Assembly (NCBI GenBank): GCA_034664395.1 | Contig: JAXDHQ010000288.1 | Location: forward strand, 1-32,495 | Source: JAOPZW01 sp034664395 | GTDB lineage: Bacteria > Actinomycetota > Thermoleophilia > Solirubrobacterales > Solirubrobacteraceae | DNA: 32,495 nucleotides | Direction: 5' to 3' | Part shown: in pieces, positions 7,936-15,344 of the stretch | How the letters are laid out: each line of letters opens with the position of its first letter | Position numbering within the stretch: position 1 is the stretch's first letter | Position numbers and translations under genes: made by a program | The notes under the pieces: generated by a model | Database searches by the model: none | What the model was told of the DNA's origin: nothing | Seen by the model: only the letters and a program-made list of their open reading frames with translations

Positions 7936-9611
7936 GACAGGACGCTGGTGCTCTGCAGATACACCAGGATCGCCATGAGCAGGATCAGCAGCAGACTCCA
8001 CTTCACCACCCTACGAAAGAGCTCGCCCTCCTGACCACCCATGCCGACCGCCGCCGCGCCAATGGCGAGGTTCTGCGGCGAGATCATCTTGCCGAGCACC
8101 CCGCCGCTGGAGTTCGCCGACGCCATGAGCATCGGCGAGAGATGGGCCTTCTGGGCCGCGGACACCTGCAGCGCGCCGAACAGCGCGTTGGACGAGGTGT
8201 CCGAACCGGTCACGGCGACGCCGAGCCAGCCGAGGATCGGCGACAGGAACGCGAACGCCTTGCCGGTGCCGGCGAGCCAGTTGCCGATCGTGATCGTCTG
8301 GCCCGAGAGGTTCATGACGTAGGCCAGCGCCAGCACCGTCGCCACGGTGAGGATCGCGAACTTGAGCTGGTTGAGCGTCGCGACGTAGGCCGACAGGGCG
8401 CGCCGCGGGCTGATCCGCAGGAAGAGCATGCTCAGCAGCCCGGAGAGCAGCAGCAGGGTGCCGGCCGCGTTGGCCCAGTTGAACTTGTAGGTCACCGCCG
8501 TGGGCTCCTTGCCCTTGGCGTTGAGGATGTCCAGGCCCGGCCACGAGAACGCCTTGGTGCGCGCGTCGAGCCAGTCGAAGAACGGCAGCCAGTGGATCTG
8601 GGCCAGGGCGAAGACGGCGATAATGATCAGGTACGGCGAGAAGGCCAGGAGCATCTCGCCCGGCGTGTCGCGCTTGGGCCGGCCGTCCGGGGACGCGTCC
8701 GCGCGGCGCGCGGCCTCCTTCTCGAACCGGGCCTGGCCGACGCCGCTCTCGCCGCCGGCCATCGCCGGCCGCGGCCCCGCCGGCGCCGTGATGACCTCGC
8801 CCGGCTTCCACACGCGCAGCAGCAGGATGATCGCGCCGGCGCCGGCCAGCGAGGCGACGATGTCGGCGAGCTCGACCGACAGGTAGTTCGAGCACGCGAA
8901 CTGGCCGATGGCGAAGGCCAGGCCGCCGGCCAGCGCCGCGGGCCACGCGGCGCGCAGGCCGCGGCGCCCGTCGACCATCGCGACCAGGATCAGCGGGACG
9001 ATCAGCGCCAGGAACGGCGTCTGGCGGCCGACCATCGCGCCGAGCTGGTCCTTGGGAAGGTTGGCCAGCGGGGCGAGCGTGGTGATCGGCACGGCGATCG
9101 CGCCGAACGCGACCGGCGCCGTGTTGGCGACGAGCGCGATCGACGCGGCCTTGATCGGCTTGAACCCGAGAGCGATGAGCATGACCGAGCAGATGGCGAC
9201 CGGCGTGCCGAAGCCGGCGAGCGCCTCGAGGAGCGCTCCGAAGCAGAAGGCGATCAGGACCGCCTGCACGCGCTGGTCGTCGCTCAGGCGGCCGAACGAG
9301 CGCCGGATGACGGCGAAGTGCCCGCTGTCGGTCGCCATGTTGTAGATCCAGATCGCGTTGACGACGATCCACATGATCGGGAAGAGGCCGAAGGCGGCGC
9401 CCTCGGCCCCGGCATCGAGCGCCTGGCCCGCAGGCATCGAGTAGACGACGATCGCGACGAGCAGCCCCACGACCAGCGAGCACAGCGCGGCGATGTGCGC
9501 CTTGAGCTTGAGGCCGCCCAGCAGGACGAACAGCGTGATCAGGGGCAGGACGGCGAAGATCGTCGAAAGCCCGAGGGAATGACCGACCGGGTCGAGGACC
9601 TGCTTGTACAT
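7914..9611 (-). CDS. L-lactate / glycolate permease (LctP family)
   Basis: Integral membrane 2-hydroxycarboxylate:proton symporter of the LctP family (E. coli LldP and GlcA are about 551-560 residues; here 565). Family stretches include IMWIVVNAIWIYNMA, CFGALLEALAGFGTPVAIC, NTAPVAFGAIAVPITTLA and, near the end, GVAVTGSDTSSNALFGALQ and SANSSGGVLGKMISPQNLA. About a dozen hydrophobic helices are visible. An upstream ATG exists at 9617, but the GGGAGGAG at 9618-9625 abuts it; the ATG at 9611 has correct spacing and is preferred. Position at the head of the glcDEF-malate synthase module points to glycolate import, though lactate transport cannot be excluded. Confidence 0.93.
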   Translation of the reverse strand: MYKQVLDPVGHSLGLSTIFAVLPLITLFVLLGGLKLKAHIAALCSLVVGLLVAIVVYSMPAGQALDAGAEGAAFGLFPIMWIVVNAIWIYNMATDSGHFAVIRRSFGRLSDDQRVQAVLIAFCFGALLEALAGFGTPVAICSVMLIALGFKPIKAASIALVANTAPVAFGAIAVPITTLAPLANLPKDQLGAMVGRQTPFLALIVPLILVAMVDGRRGLRAAWPAALAGGLAFAIGQFACSNYLSVELADIVASLAGAGAIILLLRVWKPGEVITAPAGPRPAMAGGESGVGQARFEKEAARRADASPDGRPKRDTPGEMLLAFSPYLIIIAVFALAQIHWLPFFDWLDARTKAFSWPGLDILNAKGKEPTAVTYKFNWANAAGTLLLLSGLLSMLFLRISPRRALSAYVATLNQLKFAILTVATVLALAYVMNLSGQTITIGNWLAGTGKAFAFLSPILGWLGVAVTGSDTSSNALFGALQVSAAQKAHLSPMLMASANSSGGVLGKMISPQNLAIGAAAVGMGGQEGELFRRVVKWSLLLILLMAILVYLQSTSVLSWMVVKT

Positions 9612-9617
9612 GCTCAT

Positions 9618-9625
9618 CTCCTCCC
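9618..9625 (-). promoter_or_regulatory. Shine-Dalgarno sequence of the permease gene
   Basis: GGGAGGAG on the minus strand, 6 bases before the ATG at 9611. It is one of the few strong ribosome binding sites in the window and decides between two in-frame ATGs two codons apart. Confidence 0.65.
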
Positions 9626-9683
9626 GATGGAGCTCGACGAGCCCTGTGTTACCCCGGACCCGCGCGCTGAAGCCCGTTCCGCG

Positions 9684-10535
9684 CTAACCCAGCGCGAGGC
9701 AGGCGATGCCGGCCACGATCACGACGGCGGCGACCATGCGCCGGGCGACGTCGCCCTCGCGCAGGACGTGCGCGCCCAGCAGCGAGGCGATGACGATCGA
9801 CGCCTCGCGCCCGGGCGCGACGACGCTGACCGGCGCCAGCGTGAGCGCGACCAGGACGAGGATGTAGGCGAGCGGGCTCAGGATCCCCACGCCGAGGATG
9901 GCGCGCCGGTCGCGGGTCCAGGCGAGGCGCAGGGCGGCGCGGTCGCGCAGCGCCGGGCCGGCGAGCACGAGCGCGCGGCTGACCTCCGAGCCCCAGTAGT
10001 AGGCGATCGTTGGCTGGGCGAGGGTCGTGACCGCGTGCGCGTCCCAGATCGTGTACGCCGCGATGGTGACGCCGGTGGTCAGCGCGAAGGCGATGGCGGC
10101 CCCCGACGGCAGGCGCCGCCCGCCCAGGGCCAGCGACAGCACCGCGGCGACGACGAGCCCGGCGCCGACGAGCGCGATCGGCCCCGGACGCTCGCCCAGG
10201 ACGACGATCGCGGCCAGGACCGACAGCGCGGGGCCGGTGCCGCGCGCGAGCGGGTAGACGACCGACAGGTCGCCCGCCGCGTAGCCGCGCTGCAGCATCG
10301 TGAAGTAGATCGCGTGCAGCGCCCCGCTGCCCGCCATGAAGGCCAGCCCGGCGGCGCTGATCGTCCGGTCGCCGACCGCGAGCTGGACGAACGCCGGCAC
10401 CGCGTAGACGGTCACCGCGGTCACCCCGCCCAGCCACACGAACGCGATCCCGCCGAGCGCCTGCTTGGCGAGGAAGTTCCAGCCGGCGTGGGCGACGGCC
10501 GCGGTGACGATGAGCGCGAGGGCGACGGGGCTCAC
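9684..10535 (-). CDS. EamA/DMT-superfamily transporter
   Basis: 283 residues, almost entirely hydrophobic, with about ten predicted helices in two repeated halves, as in EamA (drug/metabolite transporter) proteins. Recognisable pieces are AHAGWNFLAKQAL in helix 1, YPLARGTGPALSVLAAIVVLGERPG at the end of the first half, and a matching ASIVIASLLGAHVLREGD in the second half. Substrate is unknown; family members export amino acids, metabolites or toxic compounds. The GTG start at 10535 is chosen because it sits just before the first helix and a TAGGGT box lies 10 bases upstream. It lies about 70 bases before the permease gene on the same strand; co-transcription is possible but unproven. Confidence 0.85.
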   Translation of the reverse strand: MSPVALALIVTAAVAHAGWNFLAKQALGGIAFVWLGGVTAVTVYAVPAFVQLAVGDRTISAAGLAFMAGSGALHAIYFTMLQRGYAAGDLSVVYPLARGTGPALSVLAAIVVLGERPGPIALVGAGLVVAAVLSLALGGRRLPSGAAIAFALTTGVTIAAYTIWDAHAVTTLAQPTIAYYWGSEVSRALVLAGPALRDRAALRLAWTRDRRAILGVGILSPLAYILVLVALTLAPVSVVAPGREASIVIASLLGAHVLREGDVARRMVAAVVIVAGIACLALG

Positions 10536-10545
10536 GGCGTGCCCC

Positions 10546-10551
10546 ACCCTA
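10546..10551 (-). promoter_or_regulatory. -10-like box for leaderless EamA mRNA
   Basis: TAGGGT on the minus strand, 10 bases before the GTG at 10535. It matches TAnnnT, and its spacing would start the transcript at or close to the start codon. No convincing -35 is seen. Confidence 0.4.
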
Positions 10552-10643
10552 GGCGGTGGTCGGGCCGCCGATCGCACTCGCGCCCACTTCGGTTGCGCCG
10601 GGCTCGCCGCGGCTGTTTGATCGCGACGTCCCCCAAACTCCGC

Positions 10644-10649
10644 AGGAGG
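10644..10649 (+). promoter_or_regulatory. Shine-Dalgarno sequence of the serine hydrolase
   Basis: AGGAGG, 8 bases before the ATG at 10658. It fixes this start over an earlier in-frame start at 10556. Confidence 0.7.
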
Positions 10650-10657
10650 CGCTCACC

Positions 10658-11821
10658 ATGGCGACGACGACCGGCCAGATCGACCAAGTGCTCCAGGACG
10701 CCGTGTCGCGCGGCGACGTCCCCGGCGTCGTGGCGCTGGCCGCCGGCGACGAGGGCGTGATCTACGAGGGCGCCGCCGGGGTTCGCGCCGCCGGCCACGA
10801 CGACCCGATCACGCCCGACACGATGATGCGCATCGCCTCGATGACGAAGATGGTCGTGACGGTGGCCGCGCTGCAGCTCTCCGAGCGCGGCGACCTCGAT
10901 CTCGACGCCACCGTCGACACCTACCGGCCCGAGTTCGCCGATCTGCGCGTGCTCGAAGGCTTCGACGGCGACACCCCGCGGCTGCGCCCGGCCCGCGGTC
11001 GCGCCACGGTCCGGCAGCTCATGACCCACACGTCGGGCCTGGCGTACTGGTTCTTCAGCAGCGACATCGACCGCTACGAGCAGGCCACCGGCACGCCGAA
11101 CGTGATGACCGGCGAGGCGTCCATGTTCACCGCGCCGCTCGTGTTCGACCCGGGCGAGCGCTTCGAGTACGGCATCAACACCGACTGGCTCGGCCGCGTG
11201 GTCGAGGCGGTCAGCGGGCAGTCGCTCGACGCCTACGTGCGCGACCACGTCACCGAGCCGCTGGGCATGGACTCGACGACGGCGCGGATGAGCGCCGAGC
11301 AGCGCGCCAACTCGACGCCGATCCACGTCCGCGGCGAGGACGGAGCCTGGATCGCGACCGACATCGACTGGGCCCAGGACCCCGAGTACTGGGGCGGCGG
11401 CCACTACCTCTACTCGACCCCGCGCGACTACCTGCGCTTCCAGCGGATGCTGCTCGGCGGCGGCGCGCTCGGCGAGACGCGCATCCTGCAGCAGGCGACC
11501 GTCGACGAGGCCTTCACGAACCAGATCGGCGACCTGAGCTTCCCGGCGGAGATCGCGACCGCGCATCCGGAGCTGAGCGCCGAGGTCAACCTCGGCCCCG
11601 ACCTGAAGTGGGGCCTGGGGCTGCTGATCAACGAGGTCGGCCAGCCGGGGATGCGCGCGGCGGGCAGCGGCTCGTGGGCCGGACTGTTCAACACCCACTT
11701 CTGGGTCGACCCCACGACTCGGGTGACCGGCTCGATCTTCTCCCAGCTCCTGCCGTTCGCCGAGCCCCGCGCCCTGCAGGTCTACGTCGACTTCGAGCAG
11801 GCGCTCTACGCGTCGCTCTGA
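10658..11821 (+). CDS. Serine hydrolase of the beta-lactamase / family VIII esterase fold
   Basis: 387 residues, class C beta-lactamase-like fold. The nucleophile motif S61-M-T-K64 is in the expected place after MMRIA. A tyrosine motif F-E-Y171-G-I-N follows, and the third motif region is GSGSWAGLFNTHFWVDP, where the class C KTG is replaced by a W-x-G pattern as in family VIII carboxylesterases (EstB-like). The family includes esterases, D-amino-acid peptidases and weak beta-lactamases; the W-x-G form favours an esterase or peptidase over true beta-lactamase activity. No signal peptide is visible, so it is probably cytoplasmic. A strong AGGAGG sets the ATG. It is followed by a ROK kinase 42 bases downstream on the same strand; no functional link is evident. 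Confidence 0.88.
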   Translation: MATTTGQIDQVLQDAVSRGDVPGVVALAAGDEGVIYEGAAGVRAAGHDDPITPDTMMRIASMTKMVVTVAALQLSERGDLDLDATVDTYRPEFADLRVLEGFDGDTPRLRPARGRATVRQLMTHTSGLAYWFFSSDIDRYEQATGTPNVMTGEASMFTAPLVFDPGERFEYGINTDWLGRVVEAVSGQSLDAYVRDHVTEPLGMDSTTARMSAEQRANSTPIHVRGEDGAWIATDIDWAQDPEYWGGGHYLYSTPRDYLRFQRMLLGGGALGETRILQQATVDEAFTNQIGDLSFPAEIATAHPELSAEVNLGPDLKWGLGLLINEVGQPGMRAAGSGSWAGLFNTHFWVDPTTRVTGSIFSQLLPFAEPRALQVYVDFEQALYASL

Positions 11822-11863
11822 CAGCAACGCGTCGCCGCGCGCGGTGCGCCAGAGTGCCGGTCC

Positions 11864-12847
11864 ATGACAAGCACCCTGGGCACCGCGCGCGGCGGCATCG
11901 ACCTCGGGGGGACGAAGATCCAGGCCGCCGTGGTCGGCGCCGACCACGGCGTCATCGGGCAGGCGCGCCATCCGACCCCGGTCGAGGGCGGCCCGCAGGA
12001 CGTGGCCGACGCGATGGCCGCGGCCATGGCCGAGGCCGCGCAGCAGGCCGGGCTGCAGCCGGCGGCGCTCGCCGGCATCGGCGTCGGGTCGCCCGGCGAG
12101 ATCGACGCCGCGCGCGGCACCGTCACCAGCGCGCGCAACCTGCCGGACTGGGAGGGCGAGTTCGCCCTCGGCCCGGCGCTCGAGCGCGCGCTCGGCGCGC
12201 GCACGTACCTGGGCAACGACGTCCAGGTCGCCACCGACGCCGAGTTCGCGCTCGGCGCCGGACGGCCGTATCGCTCGCTGCTCGGCGTGTTCTGGGGCAC
12301 CGGCGTGGGCGGCGGGATCGTGCTCGACGGGCGCCCGTGGGTGGGGCGCGGCGCCGGCGGCGAGATCGGCCACGTGGTCGTGCGCATCGGCGGCGCGCTG
12401 TGCGGGTGCGGGCGCCACGGGTGCCTGGAGGCCTACGCCGGGCGCGGCTCGATGGAGCGCCGCGCCCGCCGCCACCACGAGAAGGGCGCCAAGACCGACC
12501 TGTTCAAGATCATGCACGAGCGCGGTCGAACCCGCCTGATGAGCGGCGTCTGGGAGCACGCGTTGCGGCGCGAGGACCCGCTGGCGGTCAAGCTCGTCGA
12601 CGAGGCCGTCGAGGCGCTGGGCGCCGGGATCGCGTCGGTGCAGAACGTCCTCGACGTCGAGGCGATCGTGCTCGGCGGCGGGCTGGGCATCCGGCTGGGC
12701 GAGCCCTATGCGCGGCGCCTGAGCGAGGCGATGCGTCCGCACCTCTTCGTCGACGCCGACCCGCCCGTCGTGCTCGTCGCCGCGCTCGGCGACCTCGGCG
12801 GCGCGATCGGCGCCTCGCTGCTGGTCGAGGCCGCGCCCGACGCCTAG
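11864..12847 (+). CDS. ROK-family sugar kinase (glucokinase-like)
   Basis: 327 residues. The ATP-binding DLGGTK motif starts at D13; NLPDWEG and YLGNDVQVATDAEF (sugar and catalytic Asp region) follow, then FWGTGVGGGI, and GEIGHVVV. The ROK zinc knuckle is canonical: C180-G-C182-G-R-H-G-C187-L-E. There is no N-terminal winged helix, so it is a kinase rather than a NagC-type repressor. The probable substrate is glucose or another hexose; this cannot be settled from sequence. The start codon is preceded by CAGAGT 8 bases upstream, a one-mismatch version of the TAnnnT box seen elsewhere. The stop shares a CTAG with the converging DUF2277 gene. Confidence 0.88.
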   Translation: MTSTLGTARGGIDLGGTKIQAAVVGADHGVIGQARHPTPVEGGPQDVADAMAAAMAEAAQQAGLQPAALAGIGVGSPGEIDAARGTVTSARNLPDWEGEFALGPALERALGARTYLGNDVQVATDAEFALGAGRPYRSLLGVFWGTGVGGGIVLDGRPWVGRGAGGEIGHVVVRIGGALCGCGRHGCLEAYAGRGSMERRARRHHEKGAKTDLFKIMHERGRTRLMSGVWEHALRREDPLAVKLVDEAVEALGAGIASVQNVLDVEAIVLGGGLGIRLGEPYARRLSEAMRPHLFVDADPPVVLVAALGDLGGAIGASLLVEAAPDA

Positions 12848-13113
12848 GCGGCGAACCGCTGCGCCCGGCGGACGCGGGCCTTGGCCGCCTCGACCTCGCG
12901 GTCCTTCGGCGGCGCCGACGTCACGAGCTCGTCGAGCAGCCGCGTCGTGGCGTCGGCCACGGCGTCGACGGCGCGCTCGAACGCCTCCGCGTTGGCCCGC
13001 GACGGCTTCGTGGCGCCGCTGACCTTGCGCACGTACTGCAGCGCGGCGTCGCGCATCTCGGCCTCGGTCGCGGGCGGCGCGAAGTTGTGGAGCGGGCGGA
13101 TGTTGCGGCACAT
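12844..13113 (-). CDS. DUF2277 family protein
   Basis: 89 residues. The start MCRNIRPLHNFAPPATEAEMRDAALQYVRKVSG is the highly conserved opening of DUF2277 proteins, small helical proteins of unknown function common in Actinomycetota and some proteobacteria. The rest is a helical, charged segment ending in AKARVRRAQRF. Function is not known. The ATG at 13113 has TACGCT 6 bases upstream and no Shine-Dalgarno sequence. Its TAG stop overlaps the stop of the converging ROK kinase at the same CTAG. Confidence 0.88.
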   Translation of the reverse strand: MCRNIRPLHNFAPPATEAEMRDAALQYVRKVSGATKPSRANAEAFERAVDAVADATTRLLDELVTSAPPKDREVEAAKARVRRAQRFAA

Positions 13114-13119
13114 GCCCCA

Positions 13120-13125
13120 AGCGTA
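13120..13125 (-). promoter_or_regulatory. -10-like box for leaderless DUF2277 mRNA
   Basis: TACGCT on the minus strand, 6 bases before the ATG at 13113. Confidence 0.4.
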
Positions 13126-13131
13126 CGCCGG

Positions 13132-13740
13132 TCAGCGCACGGCGATCTCGCCGGCGAGCGCGAACGGCGGCACGAGCTCGATCCGGTCGCCGCTCCAGAA
13201 GCGCCCGGGGTCGTACCAGCTCGCCGGCCGCCGGCGCGGGAGCAGGCCCATGTGCTGGTAGGTGGTGGCGACGAGCTCGGCGCAGTAGATCGTCTCCAGC
13301 GACGACGAGCGGCGCAGGCGGCCGGTGACCCACTGGCGGACGAGCCCCGGCGTCGTCGGGAACGGCCGGCCGTCGAGGCGGTCGACGACCTCCAGCAGCC
13401 GGTCCTCGTGGTGGCGCTCGATCGGGCCCTCGAGCGGACGGAACCAGGCGTCCTGCCCGTAGCGCTCGTTCCACGTGCGCACGGCGTCGGCGAGCAGGTG
13501 GAGCTGGACACCGCGCCCGCGCTCGCCGGTCCACACGTCCGGCAGCGAGCGGCCGAGCTCGGCGTGCCACAGCAGCGGCGGCAGGTCGTCGAGCGCGACC
13601 ACCATGCCGACGTGGTTGACCGGGCTGTTGGTCACGGCGCGGATGGCGCGATCGGCGATCGACCGGCCGCGGAACAGCCAGACGTCGCCGGTCGCGGCGG
13701 TGGCGACCGCTTCCTGCAGGGGCACGGCGGCGTCGTTCAC
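13132..13740 (-). CDS. Permuted papain-like (YiiX/NlpC-P60-type) putative cysteine hydrolase
   Basis: 202 residues. The order of likely catalytic residues is that of permuted papain-fold enzymes: a His early (NSPVNHVGMVV, after GDVWLFRGRSIADRAI), an acidic residue after a Trp-His (LLWHAELG), and the Cys late (ETIYCAELVATTYQHMGLL). This layout occurs in YiiX/LRAT-like and permuted NlpC/P60 proteins, which cut or transfer acyl or amide bonds; the substrate here is unknown. No signal peptide is seen. The GTG start is placed at 13740 because a TAGGTT box lies 7 bases upstream and the region beyond belongs to a divergent gene. The divergent start is only 21 bases away. Family assignment is by motif pattern only. 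Confidence 0.72.
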   Translation of the reverse strand: MNDAAVPLQEAVATAATGDVWLFRGRSIADRAIRAVTNSPVNHVGMVVALDDLPPLLWHAELGRSLPDVWTGERGRGVQLHLLADAVRTWNERYGQDAWFRPLEGPIERHHEDRLLEVVDRLDGRPFPTTPGLVRQWVTGRLRRSSSLETIYCAELVATTYQHMGLLPRRRPASWYDPGRFWSGDRIELVPPFALAGEIAVR

Positions 13741-13746
13741 GGCCCC

Positions 13747-13752
13747 TAACCT
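13747..13752 (+). promoter_or_regulatory. -10-like box for the 58-residue membrane protein
   Basis: TAACCT, 9 bases before the ATG at 13762. It overlaps the opposite-strand box TAGGTT (13753-13748) used by the divergent gene. Confidence 0.4.
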
Positions 13753-13753
13753 A
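13748..13753 (-). promoter_or_regulatory. -10-like box for the permuted papain-like gene
   Basis: TAGGTT on the minus strand, 7 bases before the GTG at 13740. It is back-to-back with TAACCT on the plus strand, inside a 21-base divergent gap. Confidence 0.4.
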
Positions 13754-13761
13754 CGCAAGCG

Positions 13762-13938
13762 ATGCGCGTGCCCTGGAAGCTCATCGGCCTCGCCGGCCTC
13801 GCCGGGGTGGCCGCGACGGGCGTCGTCGTCGCTCGCCGGCGCCGGGCCCAGCGCGACTACGACCCCGACGAGCTGCGCGACAGGCTGCACAGCCGCCTGG
13901 CCGAGGCCGAGGCCGGGGCTCGGCCCGAGCGCGACTAG
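13762..13938 (+). CDS. Small single-pass membrane protein (58 residues)
   Basis: ATG-initiated frame: MRVPWKLIGLAGLAGVAATG, then VVVARRRRAQRDYDPDELRD and a charged tail ending EAGARPERD. One hydrophobic helix (about residues 7-24) is followed by an Arg cluster and a cytoplasmic, acidic-basic helix, so the protein is most likely a tail-in membrane peptide. Third codon positions are almost all G or C, which supports real coding. TAACCT lies 9 bases before the ATG. Its TAG stop shares the CTAG at 13935-13938 with the converging CxxC protein gene. Function is unknown. Confidence 0.7.
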   Translation: MRVPWKLIGLAGLAGVAATGVVVARRRRAQRDYDPDELRDRLHSRLAEAEAGARPERD

Positions 13939-14324
13939 GCGATGCGCCGCAGCGGCGCCGCGGCCGGCTCGAGCGCGAGGTCGAGCTGGATGCCGGCGTC
14001 GAGCTGACCGTAGGTGCCGCCGTCGGCGAGGTGGCGGTCGAGCAGGCGCTCCAGGCGCAGGCGCCCGACGAGCGCGTCGCAGCTCAGGCAGCCGTTGGAG
14101 TGGTAGCCGCCGGGGATCCCGGAGCGCTGGCGCAGCGGCGCGATCCGGCGGGCGGCGAGCACGCCGGGGTCGGCGGCGCGGGCGATCGCCGCCCCGACCT
14201 CGGCGACCGGGAGGAAGCTGGCGGCGTCGGCCCCGACGGTGACGCCGACGATCGCACGGACCTTCGAGTGACAGCACGTGCACCGGTCGGTGATGGCCAG
14301 CACGCGCGCGGCGGTGAGCGCCAT
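13935..14324 (-). CDS. Putative zinc-binding protein with two CxxC motifs
   Basis: 129 residues from the ATG at 14324. Two cysteine pairs, DRCTCCHSK near the N-terminus and SNGCLSCDAL in the middle, probably bind one metal ion. Between them lies a hydrophobic strand (VRAIVGVTVG) and a conserved-looking RIAPLRQRSGIPGGYHSNG. I do not recognise a named family. The frame extends to an ATG at 14360, but codons between 14360 and 14324 (CGA TCT GTC GAT CAA) do not fit the local GC-ending codon use, so the later ATG is preferred. A still later start at the GTG of RVLAITDR is possible. Function is unknown. Confidence 0.68.
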   Translation of the reverse strand: MALTAARVLAITDRCTCCHSKVRAIVGVTVGADAASFLPVAEVGAAIARAADPGVLAARRIAPLRQRSGIPGGYHSNGCLSCDALVGRLRLERLLDRHLADGGTYGQLDAGIQLDLALEPAAAPLRRIA

Positions 14325-14424
14325 GGAGCATTGATCGACAGATCGCGCCCCGGCGCACATCGGATATGCGTCTCTGCATCGTTTCGCCGCCCCAAACGGC
14401 GACCAACCTCCCTCGCCGGCGCCG

Positions 14425-15336
14425 TCAGGCCCGGTCGCGACTGGTGACGAGCACGGCGGCGAAGGCCATGACGACGCCCGCGACGGTCAGCGCGGTGACG
14501 CTGCCGGCGTGCGCCGGCGCGACCAGGTCGATGGCCAGGCCGGCGGCGGCCTGCCCGGCGGTCACCGCGAGCATCAGCCGCAGGACCCCCACGCGCGAGA
14601 CGACCACGACGAGGATCGTCGCGATTCCCGCCCCGAGCACGCCGCCGCCGTAGAGCAGGGGAGAGCCCGACCATCCGTGCGGGGGCGACAGGCCGGTGAC
14701 GATCGCCGCCGCCACGGTCAGCAGGGCGATGCCGACGATGAAGTTGACGATGCACGCGAAGAGCGGCTCGCCCGTCGTCCGCGCCAGGTGGCCGTTGGCC
14801 GCCTGCTGCAGCGCGACCGCCACGCCGGCGGCCACGGCGAAGATCAGCAGCCCGACGTGGACGCCGTGGCGCGCGCCGAAGGCCGACACGCCGACGGCCG
14901 TCACCGCCAGCCCGGCGCCGGCGATCCGCGCCGGGGTGGCGTCGTGGCGCCCGGCGGGGCTGAGCCCGAGGCGGTCGGCGAACAGGCTGCCGCTCGTCTG
15001 CCCGCAGACCAGCGCCACGCTCAGCAGCGCGACGCCGAGGATCGGCGCGCCGACCGCTCCGGCGGTGACCAGCATCGCTCCGCCCACGCCGCCGAGCAGG
15101 TACCACACGCGCACCTCGCCGAGCCGGCGCAGCGCTCGCGGGATGGCGCCCAGCGGCAGGGCGATCGCGACGGCGATGACCAGGGCCGTCGTGTTGTTGA
15201 TCAGCGCTGCCACCTCGCCCGAGCCGAGCGAGCGCCCCAGCCGGCCGTTGAGATAGGACTGCAGCGAGAGCGCGGCCCCGGCGCCCACGGCCGCGAGCAT
15301 CGGCAGCGCGGTCCGGCTGCGGGCGGCGACGGCCAA
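14425..15336 (-). CDS. DMT-family transporter, YdcZ (DUF606) type
   Basis: About 303 residues, two tandem five-helix halves. Each half opens with the YdcZ signature: LAAVGAGAALSLQSYLNGRLGRSLGSGEVAALINN in the first, and IFAVAAGVAVALQQAANGHLARTTGEPLFACIVNF in the second. Substrate is unknown. The start is uncertain: a TTG at 15336 lies 8 bases after the glyS stop and would give a basic N-terminus before helix 1, which fits translational coupling; the ATG at 15300 (291 residues) is the alternative. No Shine-Dalgarno sequence precedes either. It likely shares a transcript with glyS. Confidence 0.85.
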   Translation of the reverse strand: MAVAARSRTALPMLAAVGAGAALSLQSYLNGRLGRSLGSGEVAALINNTTALVIAVAIALPLGAIPRALRRLGEVRVWYLLGGVGGAMLVTAGAVGAPILGVALLSVALVCGQTSGSLFADRLGLSPAGRHDATPARIAGAGLAVTAVGVSAFGARHGVHVGLLIFAVAAGVAVALQQAANGHLARTTGEPLFACIVNFIVGIALLTVAAAIVTGLSPPHGWSGSPLLYGGGVLGAGIATILVVVVSRVGVLRLMLAVTAGQAAAGLAIDLVAPAHAGSVTALTVAGVVMAFAAVLVTSRDRA

Positions 15337-15344
15337 GCCGGGGC

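Noticed and set aside
7936..8001. 22 extra N-terminal residues of GlcD from the GTG at 8001
   Set aside because: T-ending codons unlike the rest of the gene, while the permease frame is coding there; start moved to 7935.
10658..11821. Antibiotic-resistance beta-lactamase
   Set aside because: SxxK is present, but the class C KTG motif is replaced by W-x-G and no signal peptide is visible; a family VIII esterase or peptidase fits better.
11864..12847. ROK repressor (NagC/XylR type)
   Set aside because: The protein starts directly with the ATP-binding domain; there is no winged-helix N-terminus, so it is called a kinase.
14325..14424. Small inverted repeats (CGTTT / AAACG and ATGC / GCAT) between the DMT and CxxC genes
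   Set aside because: Stems are 4-5 bp with no U-tract, not better than expected by chance; no terminator or operator called.
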